NCBI GenBank assembly: GCA_001414345.1
Contig: LLCB01000024.1
Coordinates: 276,034-340,033, forward strand
Reading direction: 5' to 3'
DNA from: Hymenoscyphus infarciens
Lineage: Eukaryota > Ascomycota > Leotiomycetes > Helotiales > Helotiaceae
DNA length: 64,000 nucleotides
Part shown: positions 1 through 11,465 of the stretch, piece after piece
Position numbering within the stretch: position 1 is the stretch's first letter
How the letters are laid out: each line of letters starts with the position of its first letter
The notes under the pieces: generated by a model
What the model was told of the DNA's origin: nothing
Database searches by the model: none
What the model saw: the letters and a program-made list of their open reading frames with translations, nothing else
Translations under genes and position numbers: made by a program

Positions 1-1126
1 GAAGAGGGGACGGAATGTTGCTCCGGCTATGGCTATTATTCCTAATCCGGGCTCGACTACGGAGCAGATTGCTAGAGGTGCGTTAGTCGGTGACTGAGGA
101 AAAGGGAGTGGAGAGGGAGTGGAAGAGAGGGGGGAATAAGGTAGCATACCAACGTCACTGGGAGGATGTTAGTTGGATGATATTTTGGGATATAGGGGAA
201 GTGGGACTTACGTGTTTTTGTAAAGCCAGTCATCTGTTATAGTCAAGTCTCTGACCAACGGAATTCGTACCATGGCTGTGATCCCAGCCCTATGTAACGC
301 AATCAGTTCCAAATTGTTCTCAAGCTTCCTCCTGACAAAACCAAGGAGAGAGGGAGATAAAGTGAAAAGGGGGAAGACTCACAATAACCCCAAACTCATC
401 AAACTAGCAATCGAAACCTTCAGCCTTTTATTCATCTGCAATCCATACAACACATGCATAGGCAACAACCCCATAATCCAATCCGCCACAAACCCCAAAA
501 CACTCTGCGCAATACTAGCACTAGGAATAATCTGACTCCCCTTGCAAGAACTCTTGAGCCCCGCAGAATGACCCCAGAAGAAGGATACCGATTTACATTG
601 GAAGAGCACTAGGAAGAAAAAGAAGATACTGAATAGAGTATATGCGAAAGTGGTTCCATAGATTATCCATCGGTGTAGGGGTTGTTTGAAAAGACGGAGG
701 AGGAAGACGGCAACAGTGATGCGGACGAGGAGGGTTGTTATGGTGTAGATTACCTCGCCTAGCCACCAGAGACGGAGGGCGATGGGGAGCTGTGTTGGGT
801 TGACGTCCAGGATGTGTCGACCATTTCCGTAGGTTATGGAGATGAAGCAACTTGCGCATAAGGCGATGTAGAATATCTGTTTTGTTTAGCGGTTTTTACT
901 TCTCTCAAAGTCATGATGGTTCGCGGCTTACGAGGGATATTATGAGGAGAACATCATCTTTTCCCCATCCTTTGGTAAGAAATGTCCGAACGTATAATCG
1001 GAGAGTGGTGAAGATTATGGCAAGTGCCATAAACAACCCGACGAAGCCAGCTAGAAAACGAATTAGATTGGAGATCGCGATCGAAATGGGGGGATAACGA
1101 ACCGAGAACTGGCCCCTTATTTTCAT
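1..1126 (-). CDS. SAT4/rhodopsin-like (PTH11-type) integral membrane protein, 3' end beyond window
   Basis: Multi-exon gene running off the left edge. Exons inferred from splice motifs: 1126..932, 876..383, 289..212, then a last exon from about 157 or 93 to the edge. The N-terminus has a hydrophobic helix followed by the R-x-Y-V-R and G-W-G-K-D-D motif typical of the fungal SAT4 (rhodopsin) domain. Exon 2 carries further helices and the segment with Trp-Leu-Gly-Glu, and the last exon reads I-C-S-V-V-E-P-G-L-G-I-I-A, a usual SAT4 end. Family members are seven-helix plasma-membrane proteins, some related to PTH11 receptors; the ligand is unknown. No CFEM domain is visible. The start is the first in-frame ATG. 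The junction before the last exon is unsure: the simplest reading through the AG at 158-159 retains about 22 extra residues. Family call is good; exact 3' structure is not. Confidence 0.8.
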
Positions 1127-2883
1127 GAGGATTCGACACAAACATCTTGTAACACGAAGCAGCGGAATTCGATAGTAACTGAGAAACCACGTTTTCCACA
1201 CGTTTGTAAATATCTAGCTTTTAGCTGGAAGTTATTGGTATCAAGATTAACACATGGCAAACAATCGAGAACTGAATGACAAGTATCTATATCGAAATCA
1301 AAACCAACCTTAAATTGAGAGAGATTGGTGATGATATGGGATGAAAACAACTAATACACCATGCAATAGTTCCTTTACTAAGTTGGCTTGCCAATGTAGG
1401 TACCATTGACTTAAGGTATCACTAAGTTCTAGTTCCTCTTTCGGGGCTGCCGCCACAGGTGTGGTAGTTCTGGGGTTCTTCCAACAGGCACTACTATTTG
1501 ACTTTGAACTAGAGGGAAATTCCCGTGTTTGGAGCTGCTCAGCACTAGAAAACGTAAACAACAAGAGTGATTTCTGGCTCGTGGAGTGTACGTGTAAGCA
1601 GCTAGGGTCGCCGGGCCAAAGCAGCGTGGGTGATGCTGCTCGCTTTTGGTATTCTGGCTCGTCTATTTGAATTGTGGGAAAAGCGATGCCACAGAAAGCT
1701 TTCCTTCCTGACAGAATAACAACAGAAATTGGAGGAATGCTTGTTTCCCACGTGTTTCCCATGCCCAACCCGTCAAACGCCAAAGACAAGTAGAAAGGTC
1801 CGGTGCTATCCAACCAAGAAGCTAGGCAACCCCGAAGTCCGGTCCCAGATATCAGAGCAACGAAGCAGACGGCGCGAAACTAACAGCCGAGCAACACGGT
1901 AGTCTGCAGTTCAGGTCCAAGACCGAGACTAAAAGGAAGAAGTGTTGTTTGCACAGACAATCAAGACGAACTACTCGAGCAGAGAAGTGCAAAAATGATT
2001 CAAAAATGAACTGCCGAGACTGGGAAAGATTCATGAACCATATGTCAAGATGTCAGGATGTCAGGAAGTGTCGCTAGATCACTACTAGGACACGCTTGAG
2101 AGTAGCTAAACTGACGTGATGATCGGACAGTACGAGGGCTGAACGAGGAAACTATGTAAAAACCAGGAACAAACCAGGGTGATATGCGTTTCGGAACCTT
2201 TCAAACAACAAGAGACTATTTCACGTGGAAAATTCTCCGAAATTCCAAGAGGACGACTGAGTGATAAATTCAAAAGTACCAAGCCGTCTTCAGTATATCA
2301 CTCATCCGAGAGTAGTCTGAGGGTAGGGTACCTATGCGAGCGCAAAGCATCCACCAGCCCCCCACCAAAGCGGAGGCCGACGATACGGGACACTCGGATA
2401 CGGAATACAAATACCACTCACTTGCTAGGTATTGCACTCACGACTCGACATGTTGAAATGCCGGTTTCCAGATGAAGAAAACAGAAGTTCAGGAAGAGAA
2501 CCTGCCCGAACGAAGTGCGGGGTTAAGCTGTCGATCCCCAAGCTCGAGAGAGATGCTTAGCACACGGGTTGAAAGAGTCTCCGCAAACGGGCATGATGTC
2601 GAGGACTTGAAATTCATATGCGATTGCTCTCGGCATTTGTTTCTTTGGGAAAGGAATGCCATTAGGGTTCGACTTATCGCGATCCGGAAGACTACGGCCG
2701 TGAACCCGGCGTAGAAATTCCTCTCCTTTCCGTTGAGTGCGGAATACCTCCATGCCCAAGGACTTTGACTTGTGAAAACAAGAAGCGACAAATTCATTTC
2801 ATCCATCTTCTTCTTCTTCTTCCAAAAGGGGATTTCCAAAAGGGGACAAACTCGTTGGAGAACAGGCCCATTTCCAAATCCAC
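1127..2883. other. intergenic, no supported gene
   Basis: Only short overlapping reading frames are present (longest about 167 codons on the minus strand, 1310..1813). None shows a recognisable domain, splice-consistent extension or signal peptide. I see no RNA gene here. Confidence 0.5.
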
Positions 2884-3123
2884 ACCCGTACTCACTACTC
2901 GGGTACGAGACGATCCGCCGTTTTTAGTACATTCTACTTATAATAAAATCACGACAACGAATCTCGACTCTAAGAGTAATTAGCTTCTTTAAGATCGAGT
3001 AGAAGTTATTTCGTTCTTTTTATAGTTTTCTTTCCTATTATTAAAACTTAATAAGGTAAGGGTGTTGTAGGCACGAGCCTATACGAAAATCGGCGGATCG
3101 TCTCGTACACGAGGAGTCGGGTA
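2884..3123. mobile_element. MITE-like element with terminal inverted repeats
   Basis: A stretch of about 24 bp at 2897-2920 containing GTACGAGACGATCCGCCG recurs as its reverse complement at about 3090-3115, with one or two mismatches. A looser match (ACCCG..ACTC) extends outward to about 2884 and 3123. The interior is strongly AT-rich and non-coding. The size (about 240 bp), the inverted ends and the lack of an ORF fit a non-autonomous DNA transposon. The exact outer ends and the target duplication are not resolved. Confidence 0.7.
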
Positions 3124-3974
3124 TCCAATATCTTGCTTCACATACCCGTCAGCAAGGTGCTCCGTAAAATACCACCCACATGAAACACCCTCATCATCTT
3201 CACCACCCTTACCACCAAAACGGCCAAAACCCACCTTCTCACAACCTCGTCTCGCACAAACCCTCTTCAAAAACTCCGAAACAGGTACAACTCAGGATCC
3301 CCCTTGATTCCTTGAAGACCAAAGAGATAAGCTTCTCGTTTCAAGATGCCAAGACCTCTGACAGGCTACGCACGGATTGGATTGCTGTAGATCTAGACGG
3401 GGGAGAGCCGTTGAGGGGCAGAAGGGTGATGACGGCAATTGGATGCCCTGTTTCTCGTATTGAGAAAAGGGTTTGAGATGAATGGAGGGAGGAGAAATCG
3501 AGGGGAGGGCCAGGAGGTAGAGAATGGGAGTATTTTTAGGAAGGAATGTAGAGATTGAAACGACGAGAATTCAAGCAGATGTCGTTGAGCTCGCATGACT
3601 TCGCAAGACTGGAAGCAAGGGTAGCTCACCAAAATTCTTGCGAAGACAGGGGGCGCATGGATAGAGGTTTTTTATGTGAATCTTTGTGTTTTCTTGTTTG
3701 AAGAAAAATCTCTTCAACCTACTTCAAGGGTGGTATCTTCGCATCGCAACGCATGAAACAGAAGAGCCCCATCTAACTATCATTACAAGCGTTTAAGTCA
3801 GGGTTGTTCGGCCTCCCCAATTGATCATCGATCATTACGGCCCACAACCTCGGTCGCTGGATCATGCCAATACCCCTCAGAGCATTGTCATCCATTCATC
3901 AAAGAAATCTCATCCCATTTTCAATTTCCATTATACACATGTCCACTCCCCATTGCCCCATCCAGGATGTGTTA
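3124..3974. other. intergenic, no supported gene
   Basis: A 98-codon plus-strand frame (3180..3476) is His/Pro-rich at its start and resembles no family I know. The rest is the downstream flank of the superoxide dismutase gene. Confidence 0.45.
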
Positions 3975-4797
3975 TTACAGCAACAAAGCAGCGGCGAAAG
4001 CTCCAGCAACTGCTCCCACAGAGACGGCATTCTTGGCAACAGCTCCGGTGAAGTGTGCTGGGTTACCAGTTGTGGTACCAGTAGACGAGGCAGTGCCATT
4101 TCCACTCGTCAAAGTGGCTAAAGTGAAATTGGCGCATGTGATTCGAGTCTTGTTGGCGAAATGGACAGCGAGGGATCGATTTCCAAAGAAGGAGCCGAGG
4201 CCCTTGACTGTTGATGCGAAATCGTCGGAGTATGATGCGGCAAACGGATCGGCCTGGATATTTCCATTCTTGCCGCTGAGATCACCGACTTGACATGTTT
4301 GGGGGAGCTTGGAGTCGCAGGGTATAGCCTGCGGAAATGTTAGCTTCGATTGGGGATGTTCTTGACTTGGATTGATAATTACCTCGCCACGGATGTAGGG
4401 ATCTAGGTGGGCAAGGGTGTTGGTGCAGTTGCCATCAGCTGGAACGGGAGCGTCATGGAGATGGTACACTGTCAAAATTAGTCACGATCTTGGTGTTCAG
4501 AGGGAATATCAACATACAGAATGGTCCTCCCGAGGTAGGCAAGTTCGAGAAGGAGACGGAGAATCTGACACCGATTCCATTTGGGTTGGCGGTAGCAGAG
4601 ACCGAGCCTTTAACATTGCCACGGGGATCTTCCGGGTTGAAGAATGATTTGGAGGGGAGGGTTGCCACATAGGTTACTCCAGGTGGGTTGTTTTCGACAA
4701 CGGAAGCATTTCCTAACGCGCCCGTAGTGAGGTTTTGAGCGAATATGGGGGAGATGAGAGCAGCCAAGAAGACTGAAGCAATAGTAGTTGCGCGCAT
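3975..4797 (-). CDS. Cell-surface Cu-only superoxide dismutase-like protein, GPI-anchored
   Basis: Predicted exons 4797..4518, 4468..4383 and 4328..3975, giving 239 residues. Residues 1-20 form a signal peptide ending in IFAQ. The spliced exon 1/2 junction restores G-P-F-L-Y-H-L-H-D-A-P-V-P, the His-x-His copper site of the Cu/Zn SOD fold. Further conserved pieces are A-H-L-D-P-Y, the cysteines in the C-D-S-K-L-P-Q-T-C region, and S-L-A-V-H-F-A-N-K-T-R-I-T-C-A-N-F, which carries another copper His and a disulfide Cys. The C-terminus is a short Ser/Thr/Gly linker plus a hydrophobic tail, as in GPI-anchored proteins. Fungal relatives (SOD4/5/6-like) detoxify extracellular superoxide at the wall, using copper only. 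Intron 2 is 54 nt, in phase 0 and lacks a stop, so its retention would insert 18 residues. The gene stands alone between long intergenic regions. Confidence 0.88.
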
Positions 4798-7587
4798 CTC
4801 GAAAGCGTATTTGTGATTTGTTCTTGTTGGTTGGTTGAAAGGTTGGGAGAAGGCGGGGTATCGATCTTGAGAAGGGAGGATAAGTATAAGAACCGAGAGA
4901 TGGCGGTGGTGAGTAACTTACAGGAGTGAGGCTGAGCCAACTGGGGAAGAAGAGTGAATAGATATTAAGAGTCGGTAGAGTCACAAGAAGTTGGAGATTG
5001 AACCAACGGTGATTAGTGGCGAAGGGGGTTGGGGCAGGTCCTTATATGTGGTTGGCGAGCTAACGAGATGATGAATGAATATTTACTATAATAAAAGGAA
5101 CGCACGGCAAGTCCACCTCGCGATATGCAGGTCCTTGCATAGGGGCGGATGCAGTGCCACCGCTACGCCTTCCAATGATGAGGGTGTTTAGCCCGTAGTG
5201 CGTAGTGCTGAGGGAATTATTTAGACTCAGTGAGGGGGTGAGGTGAGAAGCCGATCAAAATAAACGGCAGACAGGGGTAGCTCTAAGACCCTGACCAAAC
5301 AGAACATATGAAGGGGTCGACTTTGTTTGCCGTTTCATCTCCCGCAAAGGTAGAAAAAACGGAAAGGCGCTTGCACAGGGAGAGGGTTGGGATTGCACGA
5401 CCGAACGCTGGCGACACGCACTCTGTATATCGCAACGTCTGTTCCAGGTTTGATGCAGTGCCCATAATTCATCGCGAATTCTTCCGTACCGGACTTGGAG
5501 AATTTCATCACCAAGTTCATGACGCGCTCTACAATCCACATTGATGTGATGTGATCCATGGATATTGACAAATTGAGGCTAGCTATCTCGCCTACCAAGG
5601 AGGATCTTTTACCTGGCCGATCATGGGCGATCTCATAGGCTCATAGGCCCTGGAGCCAAGCTTTCCCCAGCTCTTAGACTTGGGAGGCGCTTCCAAAGCC
5701 TATCATGGCCCCATCGTGGCACTGTGCACCAACCACCCATCATCCTCACCCAATCAACATTTTTTTGTCCCACGTTGTCTTCCATTTGATCTGTCGTTTC
5801 AAACTCTTGCCCAATGAATTTGGTACGGAGTACTCTTTTCTTCTTTCGTGAGCTTAAGAAAACCATTGGCGTGGAAGTGTCAGCGAAGACGGGCCTAAAT
5901 CGGCTGCACGGGTTTAATTTGGGATTTGATAAAAATAGGCTGGCCTCAAAGGATATCTTCCCAGACAGCGTCTGCTACTTTCCCGCACACGCTGCGGCAA
6001 GCTCGCATCAAAATCCGACTCAGTCTGTGCTGTCAGTTGACTCGGTTGCGGCAAAAGAGATGCCCGAAAGATAAAGATTTCTCGCATCGAGCCCAAGACC
6101 CATGATCCGGATTCCGTGACGTTTCATCGAAATCTGCCAAATAATGGCACGGAGTATTGGCCAACTGCAACGGGAAACGTTCAACCATGAGAGTCAAAGA
6201 GTATGTGGTTGTTGGAAGGTCCAGTTTGTTGGTGATTGGGCAAACCCCTTAAGATGACAGCTCTCTCAAGGTTGTTGGTGGAAAGCATGAAATATATGCA
6301 ATCACCAACAAGACCACCACTGAATCAAATGACATATCCCAGGTGCCAAGCATCAATACAACAGATGGAATGAATGTAGAGATGAATTAGAGAAGATGAA
6401 CTAGAAGCTTATTATGTGGGATTGAATGACTTCTCTGCCGGAAACATTCTAGCAATTGACCTTTGAAGATACCACATCAGCAAAAGATCAAAAGAGGGAA
6501 CGCGGATGCATTAAGAGTAGGACAAGAATAGAAAAGGATCACTTGTCAACCGGGGTTCACTCTATCTGGAGGAAATCCTTCGTCTCCAACTCCTCGGTAA
6601 CAGGGATCAAATCTCATAAATCTGATATAAAAGAAAGGAAAGGCGACGGAGGATTTCGAGAATATTCGGTGGCTATTTCGCGGACAAAGGCTTGCGCCCA
6701 TGAACGAACCCATAAGCATAGATGGACCGCCGATACAGCGACCTGTAACTCCGAATCTGGAAACCAGTGTTCTACTTTCGGAACTGGACCAACGATTCCA
6801 AAATATATTAAGCTCCCAGGTAGCTAGATCTCCAGATTGGTTTGGTACAGGGAAGCGTTAGAACAAACACCCGCCAAGCCCCAAGGAATGAATACCGAAC
6901 AGGTCTTTGATGGAAGCAAATAATAGAAATGTAAAGAAGTTCCCGTAAGCCAAAAAACGTCGTGTTTCTGCTCAATAATGAAATGGCACGAACGGGTCTC
7001 ATGGCTGTCTGCCTCAACTCCTGGCCCTGGGGAAGGAATGACAATTTTGGAAGGAAACAGTCGGCGAATCGACCTTGCTGATGAGTCGTCACCTTGTACC
7101 TTGCAGAATGCTGGTCGCAGCTTCTGACCTCACTGGAGCCAGAAACAACCTTGAATGACCCAACGGCGGGAAATATATGTTTGTGATATTGATAGAACGG
7201 GAGTTGGGCGTTGGGCAGCCGCCAACCCGCAGGGCCTCGTTGACGCGGCTCGCTGCACGTTTTATCGTGATATATTGTGTCCTGCAGGGCAAAAGACTCG
7301 TTGGATATTAAATTGATGGGTATCTCAAATTATCATCAAGTATTGTAGGGAGTCGAGTGAGTTATGAAAATCTTGCCAAGTCTCGCTGTTCTTGAAGCTG
7401 GTGACGCCGCCTAATTGGGCCTAGCGAAAATGCATCATTGCGACGCATGATAGGCGGCGACCTTGACAGCACCAGAGCTCTCCATCAAGACCCTCACCCC
7501 AACCATTCTCCCCACCCCTCACATCGCTCAATCGCATCTGCGAAGCTCAGAAAATTCTACAGAGCTTTCCCCTCAACTTCCGCAATC
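4798..7587. other. intergenic, no supported gene
   Basis: About 2.8 kb with only short frames (up to 123 codons) and no family resemblance on either strand. It includes the promoters of the leftward SOD gene and the rightward VMA9 gene. A CT-rich leader lies just before the VMA9 start at 7588. Confidence 0.5.
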
Positions 7588-8051
7588 ATGAAGCCCGTCG
7601 TAGGTGTGATGCAGGCATGGTCTTGGTATGTTTCCCCATCCTCAAGCCAACACCATGATTCACGATCCGGGCAAGAGCTAATGTTAAGGGTTATACAGCA
7701 TCGTTATCTCCATATTTGCGATTGTCATCCTCTCTATCATCGGTTCGCTCTTCAAATCGGGCCACCACTCTATGATGGGATCAACGAGTGATCCAAAGGA
7801 TGGAGCTGCAGTTGCCGGGACGGTTTTCTCAGCTGTGATCGTATACGCAGTACGTACTTTTTCTTTGATGTTGGGCCTGGGAAATGGGAGACTGGATGGT
7901 TGTCTTTGGGGATGTCGTAGAAAACCATGTTGGGATGTAGAGGGGGATATGTTGCTAATATCTCTCACCACAGCTTTTCCTTTTCGGATGCAGTTTCCAA
8001 GCCTACCTGCACATTCGCGACAACCGAAGAGGCGCAATATCCCTATCATAA
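7588..8051 (+). CDS. VMA9: V-type proton ATPase subunit e (Vo sector)
   Basis: Three exons, 7588..7625, 7699..7849 and 7974..8051, encode 88 residues. The gene is too fragmented to show up as one long frame, but the spliced product is characteristic. It has a first hydrophobic helix (I-V-I-S-I-F-A-I-V-I-L-S-I-I-G), the loop G-H-H-S-M-M-G-S-T-x-D-P-K-D-G, a second helix (A-G-T-V-F-S-A-V-I-V-Y-A through L-F-L-F-G-C-S-F-Q-A), and the tail H-I-R-D-N-R-R-G-A-I-S-L. Subunit e is a small two-helix protein of the membrane Vo sector of the vacuolar ATPase, required for assembly and activity of the proton pump. Length fits the family (about 70-90 residues). All three exons join in frame with standard donors (GTATGT, GTACGT) and CAG acceptors. 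Confidence 0.92.
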
Positions 8052-8755
8052 TGATCAGAACGAATAAACAAGCCATCCATCGAATCTCCGGCAGAGAGGT
8101 TGAGAGATTTTCAAATTGTGGGTAGTTGGGGAAGACGTAGAAGTGGAGGGCTGTGCTGTATACATAAGCAGCGAGATAGAAGGCTGGGAGGGTTTTGGAC
8201 GGCGTACCGGTGTTGCGAATAAATCTCTATTTGGAAGAGGATATGCGATAATCGTTTTCCTCGAATCACAGCATGCGTTGTGCATATGTACTGTATCACG
8301 GGTGGGCTTTCGAGAAATTTGATAATACAGAGGATACTCTCGTTCGAGGCATTTCCTTTTATCTATATAAGTGGAGATGGTCATGGAATTGTCTATCTTC
8401 CCAAATGGGATTTTGAGATATATGTTGTCTTACTTGATAAAGTCCGTACTTTCAATTACTTGTTCCCTTCAAGTTGAATCTTCTTTCTGCATACCATATC
8501 ATATGCAAATCAGGGAGGACGTGTAGGACTTTGTGTGCCTCCTAACTGCTTCTCCAATCATTCAACCAAGACTCGGGAAATCAATTCATTTTTTTCTGAT
8601 GACATTCCTTTTCCGGAGTGTTGGGAAGTTTTCAGACGTCTGTTCATTGATGTCGATCACCCACTGTCCGAAACAGTCTAGGACAATGAAATCGAGGAGG
8701 TTTAGAAAATTTAGAAACCTCAATTGTCCTAAACATTTACTTCTCCGAAGACATA
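8052..8755. other. intergenic, downstream of VMA9
   Basis: A 109-codon minus-strand frame (8055..8384) overlaps the VMA9 3' end and is probably a chance frame. No other feature is supported up to the inverted-repeat element at 8756. Confidence 0.5.
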
Positions 8756-9219
8756 TAGTACTAGAGCATAAGTTTCCGTACGATGCAGCTTTTTTAGACT
8801 TTTCATACTCAAAAACAGTATATAGAACTATATATTCTATAGTAATTTAATAAAGAGTTTATAAATATATATATAAACTATATTTAGAATTAAGATATCT
8901 ATCTTTTATACTCTTATAACAAAGTTTTAAGATCTTTGTTCTTAATTTATCTCTAGTTAAAGTTAGTTATAGTAAGCTAAGCTAATTTTATATATATATA
9001 AACTTTATACTTAGTCTACTTTAAGCCTACTTAGATTAAGAACTAGTAGAGTATTATTAACTATTATATAGAAGACTTATAGTTGAATACTTGCTTAATA
9101 TAATTATTAAATATATTTATAATATAATTATATAATACTAGAGGAGGGTATTTACAGTGTGCTTTAGCAATTTTTAGGATAAAAAGTTGTATCGTGCAGA
9201 AACTTATGCTCTAAAACTA
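8756..9219. mobile_element. AT-rich MITE with about 35-bp inverted ends
   Basis: The left end contains AGAGCATAAGTTTC followed by CGTACGATGCAGC. The reverse complement of the right end (about 9180-9212) reads AGAGCATAAGTTTC followed by TGCACGATACAAC. Nearly all differences between the arms are transitions (C/T or G/A). The interior (about 400 bp) is very AT-rich with many TATA runs and no coding potential. This fits a non-autonomous DNA transposon that has decayed by transition mutation. Confidence 0.78.
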
Positions 9220-9558
9220 CATCACAGAATAAGAAAAATGTTGCCAAAGAGCAATGACCAACATCTTAGAAGCGGAAAATGTCCTTAGACTATAATTCCG
9301 AAATCCCGTCTCTTCGTCGCCATTTTGTCGTAGTAATAAGAATCTTTGATTCTAATACAGTACTATTTCAGTAAAACATAGGCCGAGGCCCGCAAAAAAT
9401 TCCCCTCAAAATAACACCATTTTCACGAAAAGTTCAACAAATCAAAAGGCAGACCTGCTGCCTCATCCTTCTTCCATGGGTTTAAAAGTGGGCCATTCTC
9501 AAGTAACTACGTTCAAAGGCTATTTCCATAACCCAAAAATTCCAACGCGGAGTGGTTT

Positions 9559-11465
9559 TCAGCGTCCCTTCATTCTGCTATCCACGATCAAGTACGCATT
9601 GATGTGAAATGAAAGTAGATTTGTCTTCTTTTTCAAGCTGCAGAGACGAGCGAGTTTTTTCGAAGTTGGAGGTGAAAGGTCTTTCATTCCTCTTTTTGTT
9701 CTCGCTTCAATGACAGGAGCCAGAGTCTCCGGAAAGTATTGCACGAGTATAAAGGTCTCGGAGCCGTTCGATACATAAAGCTTCTGCAGATGTATACTCA
9801 AAGCGTGATCAGAAGCTATAGCCTCCAGCGAGCCTTTTAGCAAGTATACCAATAGATCATTTCCCTTCCGCAAATCACCGTTCATCGGAGCTTCGTTTCT
9901 CAAGGGAATGCCTCGGGTGACCAACGCACGCTCTGGTTGAAGAAAAGTCGCTGCTAGGAAATCCAAAAAGGTATCAATATCAGCAATCGTCGTCATGGCA
10001 CCCAGGGTCTCCCTTACAACGCCCATTGGTTTTCCTTGGATGACATCTAGCTCTCCAGACTGTCCACATCGATCTCCAGATGACCAGGCGCGTTTGAACT
10101 GCCATGGCTCTACTTTGAGATAAGTTGCTATTTTTCCTGGGTTGCAAAGTCCGCCGGAACGAAGATAGATCTGCTTTTCATTCGCTAGACTTTCAACCTA
10201 CCCTGTGCCCGATATAATTCCCATTCTCGTCAACGATATTGAAGGCCACTGTCGCACCTTGGGTCTTCGGATCGTTCTACGGGGAGAGCAGCCCTGTTGT
10301 TCATTGTAGATGATGCATAAAGGACGGCCATTCGAATGATGAAGTTTCGCCATTCTTTGATGTACTCTCTGGGCAAGGAAACTCGTGTGTTGAGAGATTA
10401 TCTTCATCGACCCATATAATCGCTTATGGACTCTCATCGAACCAAGGGCAATGAAGTTATGGAATGGCCAAGAGCATCAAGGATAGAAGTATCTTTCCTC
10501 TGAACCGTGGAAGGAAACACCGACAACGCGCTCACAGTTCCACCACCAAAGTATCTTCTCCAAGACAAAATATATACCGAAGAGCGTCGTACAATAAGAG
10601 CTCCTAAATCTAGGAATCCGAAGATCTTATAAAAAGATACAGCTATAAAATCCAGAGCGGACTCTAGGTCACTAAGATTTATTAGACAATTCGTTACCAG
10701 TGCCGCTACGTCGAAGAGAGAGTAGGTGTTTTAGTGTAAGGACAATGGCGTTTTTCGAAGTCGTCCTGTCCAGGAGGAAAGGGGTAAGCGACGACCGGTC
10801 ATATTCGATTGTCCCGGTTAGGCAAAGAGCCCTGGATTTCTCTCTCTCCTTTTGTATTGGAGAAGTGAAGCTTCCCATCTAACCATTTCTCAACTTCTTC
10901 ATCAATTTCGAAACAGTGATGATGTTCGCCACCCGTCAATTCTCTCACACCCACCAAGCTGGTGTGTGCATCTTTATGGTATCCACACCAGAAAGACCCC
11001 TTGTTTAAACTTGTCGAAAGATCTTGAAAGGAGTCCCCTACGAGTTTGATAGCTGCTATGGCATCGGAGGTAAAAACTAAATCGAAATACTCCGGGTCCG
11101 CGTTGAAAACTCTCAAGGCTTGTTCTCTGGTTTCGTCGACCTGGATACTTGATAGTTGGGCGGGATCGGAGGGGGAATATGGGTTTCCATAGAGATTTGA
11201 GATCATGGATTGCGAGAATTCGTCAATTAGAGATTTCGCGTAGAGTGTTGTGCCGCCGTGGTCAAGGTATGTCTTATCTGGGTTTGAGGTCAGTGAATGC
11301 TCGTAGTGGTGGGGTGCTGTGCTTGTTATGGATATAGCTGCTTCATTCTCATGGTCGTAGTTGATGGGTGGGCATCGGGCTGTGAACTATACCAAAAGAA
11401 AACTTACTTTGAAGCATGGGGTACTCGCTATCTCGAAATCTTTCAACGGCTTTGTTGTATGCCAT
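9559..11465 (-). pseudogene. Decayed molybdenum cofactor sulfurase-like gene (class V aminotransferase domain)
   Basis: Fragments in different minus-strand frames line up in order with a Moco sulfurase (MOCOS/hxB-like, PLP-dependent) N-terminal domain. Exon 1 (11465..11408) ends P-M-L-Q. Exon 2 from 11277 reads T-Y-L-D-H-G-G-T-T, then Y-G-N-P-Y-S, F-T-S-D-A-I-A-A-I-K and D-A-H-T-S-L-V-G-V-R-E. A frame shift near 10830 follows, then L-F-A-stop-P-G-Q-S-N-M-T-G-R-R-L-P-L. After that come a second stop, F-Y-K-I-F-G-F, another shift to H-K-R-L-Y-G-S-M, and an open segment from about 10200 to 9559 with Y-L-R-S-G-G-L-C-N-P-G and Q-P-E-R-A-L-V-T-R. At least two in-frame stops and three frame changes show loss of function. 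Intact relatives transfer sulfur from cysteine to Mo cofactor for xanthine dehydrogenase and aldehyde oxidase. The C-terminal MOSC domain is not visible. The N-terminal part (about 150 codons) is still open. Confidence 0.85.

Noticed and set aside
1310..1813. 167-codon minus-strand open frame
   Set aside because: No domain, signal or splice support, and its composition is not convincing; treated as chance.
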